From: Ariolimax columbianus
Taxonomy: Eukaryota > Mollusca > Gastropoda > Stylommatophora > Arionidae
Reading direction: 5' to 3'
DNA: 64,000 bases
Assembly: GCA_036924085.1 (NCBI GenBank)
Contig: JAVGWX010000002.1
Coordinates: forward strand, 53,231,105 to 53,295,104
The translations under genes and the position numbers were made by a program. The notes below the pieces were generated by a model. That model saw nothing but the letters and a program-made list of their open reading frames with translations. It did not search any database and was not told where the DNA came from. Below are positions 56,496-64,000 of this stretch, in pieces. Each line of letters begins with the position of its first letter. Position 1 is the stretch's first letter.

Positions 56496-56639
56496 TTGGA
56501 AGAGAAGCGTAGGTAACCTAAGCCAGACAAGAGCCCATGCTTAACTACTTCCATCTACGTCGTCTGCGATCCATTATTTGAATTGTTTGGAGGGACAGAG
56601 AAACAAATGCAGAGGTACACCTTCACACCGGGCTCCCAA

Positions 56640-56935
56640 GTATGTAGACTCTCCTTATGCTGCGAAGACTACAATGACTTGGTCATGTTATTGGCATAAA
56701 AAATGGTTGCATCCTCCAAGATGTCTTATATGGACAGAGAACGGATGGCAAGAGAACAATCTGTAGACCGCAAATGAAGTTCAAATATGTACGTAAGCGG
56801 GACATGAAGGCATGGAACATTAGTCTGTCATTCTGTAAATATGAAGCTGCAGACCGATTCAAGTGGGGATGTACCCTGAAGAGCAACCTCATGCTAGACG
56901 TACAAAACGTTCTTGCTACGCGGAGAAGTTAAACA
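56640..56935 (+). mobile_element. LINE C-terminal tail fragment
   Basis: LRRLQ, a stop where W is expected, LGHVIGIKNGCI, QDVLYGQRTDGKRT, PQMKFKYVRKRDMKAWNI, ADRFKWGCTL. This is the LRRLRWLGH, LYGQ...GKR..GRP, RKRDMKA, A.DR..WR order of RTE-like tails. It runs into the 18-bp array. Confidence 0.65.
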
Positions 56936-56936
56936 A

Positions 56937-57370
56937 CAAGGAGAAGTCAAACAGCAAGGAGAAGTAAAACAACACGGAGAAGTGAAACACCACGGAGAAG
57001 CGAAACAACACGAAGAAGTGAAACACCACGGAGAAGTGAAACAACACGGATAAGGGAAACAACACAGAGAAGTGAAACAACACGGAGAAGTGAAACAACA
57101 CGGAGAAGTGAAATAACACGGAGAAGTGAAACAACACGGAGAAGTCAAACAGCAAGGAGAAGTAAAACAACACGGAGAAGTGAAACACCGCGGAGAAGTG
57201 AAACACCACGGAGAAGCGAAACAACACGAAGAAGTGAAACACCACGGAGAAGTGAAACAACACGGATAAGGGAAACAACACGGAGAAGTGAAACAACACG
57301 GAGAAGTGAAACAACACGGAGAAGTGAAACAACACGGAGAAGTGAAACAACACGGTGAAGTGAAACAACG
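56937..57370 (+). repeat. 18-bp minisatellite with 198-bp duplication
   Basis: About 24 units of ACAACACGGAGAAGTGAA. A variant block (GTCAAACAGCAAGGAGAAG) occurs at about 56946 and 57144, so 11 units were duplicated. All minus frames are open, giving Cys/Phe-rich artefacts. Confidence 0.95.
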
Positions 57371-57459
57371 CCACAAGGAGAAAGAGAAAAAAAATACCGC
57401 AGACAGTTACCTTCCAAGGTTTATCTCTCTTATTGTCAGTCACGACTGAAAACAATTAT

Positions 57460-57510
57460 TACTAATACTACTACTACTACTACTACTTCTACTACTAGTA
57501 CTACTACTAT

Positions 57511-57541
<31 letters not shown>

Positions 57542-57554
57542 GTTACTACTATTG

Positions 57555-57587
<33 letters not shown>

Positions 57588-57665
57588 TTACTACTACTAC
57601 TACTACTACTACTGTTACTACTATTGCTACTACTACTACTGCTCCTGCTACTGCTGTACTGCTAC
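57460..57665 (+). repeat. (ACT)n microsatellite
   Basis: ACT triplets with ATT, GTT and GCT interruptions. A block of about 60 bp is repeated. Confidence 0.95.
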
Positions 57666-57669
57666 TACA

Positions 57670-58815
57670 CTTCCTTATCAGTATCCACTCTCACACTGAC
57701 CAATATCTACTCTGAGTGATCAATATCTACTCTGAGTGATCAATATCTATTCTAATTGATCAACTCTCATTTGACAATATCTGCTTTCACATGTTACTAT
57801 GAAGACTGCGTGGCCTAGTGGTTAAGTGACACGGCTCGCAACCCGAAGATGCTGGGTTCGCTCTTACTCACAGCACTGGCCGTTACCCTGTGGAAGCAAA
57901 CACTTAGAAAATGCAGAAGGAAGCAGACCCTTACATAAAATGAATTCCGAAGTCGGATTTACTGAGCCGTCAGGCGCAAAAATAAAAACTTAGTGCAACG
58001 CACACCGTCTTAGGGAATCGATAAATAAGGCGAAGAACACAAAAACAAAAACAAATCAAAACCATGTCAATATCTACCCGCCCTAATCAATATATAAACA
58101 TACTGAACAATACCAATCTGCGTGAACAATATCTGTTTACACTTAAAATATCCACTCTAATTGATCAATATCTTTTCCCACTGATCAATATTACTGATCA
58201 ATATCGACTTTCACTGTTCAATATCTACTCCAATCATTAAATATAATCCTACTGATCAATAACTACTAACATTGATCAATATCCATTTTTACTGATCAGT
58301 ATCTACTGTAACCATTCAACATCTACTCTCATTGATCAATATGTAATCTCACTTATCAATGTCTACTCTCACTGATTGATATCTATTCTCGTTAATAAAT
58401 ATGTACTCGCACTGATCAATATCTAATCTTACTGATCAATATATACTTTTTAAGATCACTATCAACTCTCACTGTTAAATATCTACTCTCATTGATCAAT
58501 ATATACCGTCGTTCATCAATATCTTCTCCCACCATTTAATATTTACTCTCATTTATCAATATCTACTCTCACTGATCCATGTCTACGCTCACTGATCAGT
58601 GTCTACTCTCGCTCATCAATATCTACACTCACTGATCAATGTCTATTCTCATTAATCAGTATCTACTCTCACCGATCAATGTCTATTTTCATTTATCAAG
58701 ATCTACTCTCACTGATCAATGTCTATTCTCATTCATCAAGATCTACTCTCACTGATCAATGCCTATTTTCATTAATCAATATCTAAACTCACTGGTCAAC
58801 GTCTACTCTCATTCA
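57670..58815 (+). repeat. 20-bp satellite (TCACTGATCAATATCTACTC)
   Basis: About 40 diverged units, many with the palindrome TGATCA. Interrupted by SINE copy 1c at 57800-58075. Confidence 0.9.
57800..58075 (+). mobile_element. tRNA-derived SINE, copy 1c
   Basis: Head ACTGCGTGGCCTAGTGGTTA (good A-box) and GCTGGGTTCGCTCTTAC (damaged B-box). Body AGCAGACCCTTACATAAAAT, GTCAGGCGCAAAAATAAAA, GTGCAACGCACACCGTC and GATAAATAAGGCGAA, with an A-rich tail. Inserted in the 20-bp satellite. The target duplication is unclear (CATGT on both sides). Confidence 0.88.
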
Positions 58816-59150
58816 CCTATGTCTGTTGGACAGTGTGTACAACTTCCTGCTTCTATGTGCGGGCAATCTTCTAACCAATAATTATGGCAGAGTTTCCTTA
58901 ACCGTTGTAAAAACAGCCCGCCACGAGGTATCTAGTTGGGAAGACCTGGCCATTTATCACCACTTAATGCCCTAACGAGTCCAACTCCTTGCGATTCTAC
59001 CCTTGGGCCGATCAGCCGTGTAAGATAATGGCCCTAGTTGGCGTCTAATTCTATCCCATCGGCCCCAGTCCAAGCCAATTTTCTGAAGTTTTCCTTGACA
59101 ACCTGAGAATGTTGAGTGTTCTAGGAGGCACTTTTCTTGCGCACCTCGGA
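58816..59150. other. no gene recognised
   Basis: GC-richer stretch. The minus strand reads KIGLDWGRWDRIRRQLGPLS (about 59085-59025) at the end of a repeat-derived frame. Not recognised. Confidence 0.4.
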
Positions 59151-59159
59151 GATTTACGT

Positions 59160-60685
59160 GAAAATGTGCATGTCTCTGGGTGTGGCTGTAAGTGAGTCTG
59201 TTTATGGGTTTGAGTGTATGCGTGGGTATTTTGTATGTGTCTTTAAAGATGTCAATGTATGTCTGTATGTGCGTGCATGGGTGTGTTTCTGAGTGCGGTT
59301 GTTTGTCTGCGTCTGCGGGTGTGAGGTTTTTATTTGCTTTTTGGTGGGAGTGATTGTATGTGGGCGTATGTATGTCTCTCTGTGTGTATTTAGAGGATGT
59401 CTTGAATTTTGGATGTATGTTGGCGAAGGGTGTGTATATGGATGTATGTTTCTCTATGAGTGTATGTGTAAGTGTGCATGTTGTTGTGGGTGCATGTCTG
59501 CAGGTGTGGATGTTTGTTTGTCTGTGGTGGGGATGTCTGTTATTTTGTTGGGAAATATGTCTGTGTTTAGGTGTGGAGTGTGTTATGTAGGTATTGGTGT
59601 CCTCAGGATGTGCGTGCGGGTGAATGTCATTCGCCACGCAGTCATGATTCATGTGTGTCTGTGTGTGTGTGTATGTGTCTTATGTGTTAGAATACGTCTG
59701 TCTGGATGTATGCCTGTCTGTAAGTGTGAATGTGAGAGTATGTGAAAGTTTAACTTTGTGTATACGCGTATGTTTGTTTATGTGTGTTGTGTATGTCTGT
59801 ATGTGGGTGGTGGTGTCTGTGTTTCTGTGAATGTGATGTTTGTCTGTAGGTGGTGGTGTCTGTGTTTCAGTGAATGTGATGTTTGTCTGTCTGTGGGTGG
59901 TGGTGTCTGTGTTTCTGTGAATGTGTTGTTTGTCTGTCTGTGGGTGGTGGTGTCTGTGTTTCTGTGAATGTGTTGTTTGTCTGTCTGTGGGTGTATATCT
60001 GTAGATTTCAGTCTATCTCAGTGTGTGAGTATGCTTGTCTGTAGTTCATGGTGTATGTGAATATGCGGATGTATGCATGTTTGTGGGTCTGGGTTTATGT
60101 GTATGCCTGTGGGTGCGTGTGTGAGTCTATCTGTACTTCTGATTATATGTGTGTATATGGGTATTTGTCTGTCTGTGGGTCAGTTTATATGTGTGTAAGT
60201 GTGCTTATGTCTGTTCGTGGGTCAGTTTATATGTGTGTATGTTGGTGCATTTATGCCCGTGAATCTTGTTATTTATGTGTATGTGGCATGTATGTCGAGA
60301 CTCTAGTTATATGTGTTTACGTGGGTGTATGTCTACTTGTGGGTCTTTTTAAATGTATCTATTTGGATGTATACCTTCCTCTGTGTCTGGTTATATGTGT
60401 GTATGTGGATGTATGCCTTCTCTGTGTCTGGTTATATGTGTGTATGTGGATGTATACCTTCCTCTGCGTCTGGTTATATGTGTTTATGTAGATGTATACC
60501 TTCCTCTGTGTCTGGTTATATGTGTGTAGGTGAGTGTATACTTGTCTGTGGGTCTGGTTATATGTGTTTATTTGAGTATATGCTTGTATTTGGGTTAGTT
60601 TATATGTCTCTCTGTGGGTGTGAGTGTACATCTGTCTGTGAATATAGGTGTATGGACCTTTGTAGGTATAGGTGTACATTTATGA
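59160..60685 (+). repeat. GT-rich region with 47-bp and 42-bp arrays
   Basis: 59790-59995 holds four 47-bp units (GGTGGTGGTGTCTGTGTTTC). 60360-60560 holds four 42-bp units (CTCTGTGTCTGGTTATATG). The rest is irregular GTATGTGT sequence. Cys/Val-rich frames are artefacts. Confidence 0.9.
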
Positions 60686-62355
60686 GTGCTTGCTAAAGTT
60701 TACAGCAGAACACTCCAGAACAATGTGTTTTGTAAAACTATGCAACAGTATAGAGGTCTTCTTAAATCAATAAAAAGTGTAGTCACTCCCATCATAACCG
60801 ATAGAAGAGTCATGAAAGCAGAATGCAGACAGTATTACACTGACCTTTTTTCATCAAAAGCTCACATTCCAAAAATGTTGGCAGCAACAGAGGGAGACCG
60901 CATTGAACCGATCAAACGGTACGAAATCCTCTACTCTTCAAGCAGTCAAAACCAAACAATGTTTCTAGCTCAGTTGGAATAACTATAGACCACCTTTAGG
61001 CAAGGGGAGAAACTCTAGCAATTCAGCTGTAAAAACTGCTCAATAAATGCTTTTATTTGAAACAAATTTCTGACCAGTGGAAACTCTCAAAGACTTCTCT
61101 AATCCACAAAAAAGGAGATACTGAACATATTGGAAACTACCGTCCAATTTACCTGCTACCGGTAAGATACAAGATATTTACTAGCGAAATCGCCAACAGA
61201 ATAGGCAACAACTCGATGAACACCAACTCGAGAACAAAAAGGAATCAGGAAAGGGTGCTCCACCATTGGCCACTAGAAAACGATCAATCAACTGATGGAG
61301 AGAGCCCGTGAACTTGGCAGACCCGTATGTCTTGTATTTGTCGATTGATTTACAAGAAAGTATTTGATAGTTTCGAGACCAATGTTATGATAAATACTCT
61401 CAGAAACCAGGGCTTCTCTGAAACCTATACCAAACAGATTGAGGAAACCAACAAAGACTGCAATACAACCATCACGCTGTACCACCGTCCAGCAAATGTT
61501 CCGATAGCAAGAGGAGTCTGACAGGGCGACACCATCAATCCAAGCTATTTTTAACGGCTCTGGGAGAGATTTTCCAACGATTTCATTGGATCAACCGAGG
61601 TGAATATAGATGACGAGTAGCTCACCCATTAACGATTTGCAGATGGCATTGTGCTCATCAGTTATACAATTGAGGATGCCCAACAATTCTTGAACGACCT
61701 AAATGGGGTCGAGCGACTGGTCTGCGGATAAATAACAGTGAAACACAATGAGGCATTGAAAGACATCAAGCTGGGACAGGAAACCATAGAAGATGTCAGC
61801 TCCTATATCTACCTAGGCCAATTGATAAATGCCAACCACAAAATCAATCACGAAAAGCTGCTTGGTATTCCTTTAACTTCATTAAGCCAATACTCCAAGA
61901 CATGAAAGACACCAGAGGGGGTGCAAACACTGTCAATTGCATGGTCCTTCCAGCAATGATTTATGGATGCGAAATGTGCAACTTGGGCAAAGAAGATACT
62001 GAGAAGCTCAGTACCTTAGAGAGCAATGAAACGGCGTGCACTAAAAAATTCGATTCGGGATAAAAATCCGAAACGAAGAAATTCGACATCAAACTATGTT
62101 TCTGATTGTTGTGGAAGCGCGATATTACATAAACCTTTCTGGACGGGTAGTACGCATGCCTGACAACAGATGTACACGTAGAACAACATTTTGGTGGCCA
62201 AATGCCTGTACACATCCACGGGGCCGCCCACCTATGCGATGGCGAGATGGACTGACCAAAGATCTAGGCCCGCATTGGTACAGCACTGCAAAAGATCGAG
62301 ACGTTTACAATATATTCTTGGCTGCCTCTCCTACGGCATATTTGCCGGACTGACG
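60686..62355 (+). mobile_element. RTE-like LINE, decayed, linker to C-terminus
   Basis: Linker (ITDRRVMKAECRQYYTDLF, about 60800-60855), RT fingers (DQWKLSKTSLIHKKGD, GNYRPI at about 61135), a broken KKVFDS palm block (about 61355), NQGFSETYTKQIEETNKDCN and PIARGV (about 61500). Next come RFADGIVLIS (about 61633), where the second catalytic Asp of FADD is Gly, and the thumb YIYLGQLINAN-like. The tail follows (GRVVRMPDNRCTRR, HPRGRPPMRWRDGLTKDLG, TAKDRDVY, ending 62353). Numerous stops and shifts. Distinct in sequence from the LINE at 19.4 kb. Confidence 0.8.
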
Positions 62356-62399
62356 CCAGAATAATGTGATGCGATAATGTGTTTTACAACATAATACTC

Positions 62400-62575
62400 G
62401 TGAACAATTTGTTTTGTTTATTAGAGTTTTACATCAGACGTGAAAGACGCTTTGTTTTGCTTGTTAGAGCTTTATAGCGGACGACAATGGCGGTTTGCTT
62501 TGCTTGTTAGACTTTTATGGCAGAAGTCAAGGACGCTTTGCTTTGCTTGTTAGAGTTTTACTCTTATTTTTCTTC
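62400..62575 (+). repeat. minisatellite of about 55 bp
   Basis: Three to four units with TTGTTAGAGTTTTACATCAG-like and ACGCTTTGCTTTGC cores. Related TTAGAGTTTTACA units reappear at 62800-62875, after the family B copy. Confidence 0.8.
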
Positions 62576-62619
62576 TTCGTTCGTCCTCAATCTGCGGCTA
62601 CGAAGCCCTGAAAAATACT

Positions 62620-62802
62620 TTGCAAGTAGCAGAATGTAGTCCAGAGAACAGAATGCGTTGTGTCGTTGTTTACAGCTTGACTGCAATATTTGCACCTTTC
62701 AATCCGACTTCATCAGGCATTTTTGAGTACTGGATTGCCTTTTTTCTTCGATCCCTCTCGTACTTAGCCAATTTGCTCTGCTGTAGCCTGTTATCCAGTT
62801 AG
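62620..62802 (+). mobile_element. dispersed repeat family B, copy at 62.6 kb
   Basis: AGCAGAATGTAGTCCAGAGA, GCGTTGTGTCGTTGTTTAC and TGTAGCCTGTTATCCAG match 37940-38120 closely. The 3' portion is missing. It splits the minisatellite of about 55 bp. Confidence 0.75.
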
Positions 62803-62859
62803 AGTTTTACAACAGAACACCCATCAACAATTTGTTATGTTTCCTACAGTTTTACATCA

Positions 62860-63115
62860 GAAGTGGGAAGGAAGACTAACGTCTGGTCAGACACAACATA
62901 CTGATCTGACATGTTAGTCAGGGGCAGGCAAAATATACTGGCCAAGACCCTCACCTCGGCTTCCACGCAGCCCTTCCTGGAAACGGATTGTTTTCATGAC
63001 AGCCTGGCTAACGAGGTGAGGGATCGACGGAATTCCCGTAGTAGTGAGCGACATGCATATGTATTAGAGCAGGTACGTCATAAAAGAAAGCAGCAGCCAG
63101 ACTTGTCTAACGAAT
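62860..63115 (+). mobile_element. SINE-like family A, 3'-truncated copy
   Basis: GACTAACGTCTGGTCAGAC, two head units (CATACTGATCTGACATG, GTCAGGGGCAGGC), TGACAGCCTGGCTAACGAG, GGATCGACGGAATTCCCG and TAGTAGTGAGCGACATGCA. It diverges after about 63070, without a CAA tail. Confidence 0.75.
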
Positions 63116-64000
63116 AACACTTAAACATGTTCAAACTGTTATACTCTTAAACAAGTCGTTATCAAAGACTGAACAAATTAAAACAAACATTAGAGTGAAA
63201 ACAGCAAACTATTAAACACGAATTGTATGAGAATTAAGGTAAAATGTGTCCGCAGCAATTAATAGTCTACGAATTGGTAGTCAATTAACGATAAAACGTC
63301 AGATCTCACAAGTTAGTGAGAAAAACAGTTTCTTGGCGTGCATAAAGTGCCGTCCCTTTTTCCTCTTGTGTGGTTTAAATTCCTAGGGTACCAACAATCA
63401 TTGGACAGCGTCCCATTAGTGCAAGTTTCACTTCCTGTGAAGCAAATTGAAACTCATCGATTAGATGTTTATCCCCGGCCGGGAGAGGGGGGGGGGGCGC
63501 AAGGTCAGTAATCGGTGCAGGCCACCCGGGAGCGAGTGTTTTATATTGGTGGGCAATTTCTTGACTGATGAAGGTGGGGAATATCATAAAAATGGTTGAA
63601 TCTACCGTAATATATATGACGAATTTTTCTGGAGCAAATTTGAGAATTTCAAGCAGGATTTTGGAATACGTAAGGGCAATGTGAAGAAAAAAAACCATTC
63701 CAATGTATTTGAGAACGGCATTTGTTATTTCGACTTAGAAAGGTAAATATGGTCAGGTATAACATGCTGGCCAAAAACTTCACCTCGTGGCATTGTGAAA
63801 GTATGATATGGTATTTGCTGCTAGACAGCTGCATTAGAAATGTCAAAAACAACACACTACAACAAGTATACAATCTTCGTTGACTAATGAAATAGAGCAG
63901 GTTTATGGAGTATTATGGCAAAATATAGCTACCAAAGGAATATATCGTGATAGTGCGTCAACTACATCATGGAATGTGAGCTACCGGGGTAATTTCAAGT
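63116..64000. other. no gene recognised
   Basis: AT-rich apart from a G run at 63487-63497. A short family A scrap (GGTCAGGTATAACATGCTGG) lies at 63752-63790. Confidence 0.45.

Noticed and set aside
56894..57455. Cys/Phe-rich repeats that might suggest a cysteine-rich secreted peptide
   Set aside because: An 18-bp array that is open in all frames on the minus strand. No signal peptide context and no conserved cysteine framework.
58972..59652. 226-residue minus-strand frame rich in His and Thr
   Set aside because: Mostly the complement of GT-rich simple sequence. Only the last 60 residues are non-repetitive and they match nothing I know.

Overview
The window looks like a repeat-dominated, intergenic stretch of an animal genome. 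No bacterial-style operon, intron-exon gene, rRNA or canonical functional tRNA gene is visible. Nearly everything recognisable is a degenerate non-LTR retrotransposon (LINE), a tRNA-derived or otherwise SINE-like repeat, or a tandem array (micro- or minisatellite, short satellite). The mix of RTE-like LINEs, LINEs with RNase H, a CR1/L2-type tail and SINEs fits an invertebrate metazoan. From family knowledge I lean to a mollusc, possibly a heterobranch gastropod. That is inference, not proof.

Layout. 1-10 kb: LINE scraps (RT core at 1-290 minus, RNase H end at 1.3-1.8 kb plus, LINE tail at 5.3-5.6 kb minus), a 36-bp minisatellite at 8.2 kb and a SINE-like element at 8.8-9.2 kb. 10-15 kb: a long decayed LINE on the minus strand with endonuclease, reverse transcriptase and RNase H (11.3-14.6 kb), whose endonuclease carries a six-fold 45-bp internal repeat. 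15-19.3 kb: minisatellites of 40/38, 30 and about 16 bp. 19.4-23 kb: a nearly readable RTE-like LINE, a CR1/L2 tail, then the 3' end of an RNase H LINE (copy L4). 23.4-26.9 kb: a 30-bp array broken by a SINE-like copy, a LINE tail broken by a tRNA-derived SINE, a second copy of that SINE, and one unidentified possibly coding stretch. 27.1-33.9 kb: a 21-bp-unit array of about 6 kb with a 1.38-kb duplication, broken by LINE debris. 34-40 kb: an unidentified GC-richer island, a hairpin, a Jockey-like LINE tail, a 33-bp array and SINEs. 40.1-42.1 kb: two sister satellites (51 and 55 bp); the 55-bp one carries a TGACGTCA palindrome at each of 23 monomer junctions. 42.7-52.1 kb: four more copies (L5, L1, L2, L3) of the L4 LINE family, two of them inserted in opposite orientation into one 28-bp minisatellite. 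52-64 kb: microsatellites, GT-rich and 18/20-bp arrays, a third SINE copy, LINE tails and a decayed RTE LINE at 60.7-62.4 kb.

The pieces do not form a pathway. They form a layered insertion record: tandem arrays serve as targets, LINEs and SINEs insert into them (several with readable target-site duplications), and GAA tails or SINE heads appear to seed new micro- and minisatellites. Long open frames in the window are mostly by-products of arrays whose unit length is a multiple of three. I found no clear candidate for a new biochemical system. The most interesting signals are the palindrome-bearing satellite, the tandemly expanded endonuclease motif, the shared stop-then-ATG arrangement before the RNase H region of one LINE family, and the SINE-like family whose own head has become a minisatellite.
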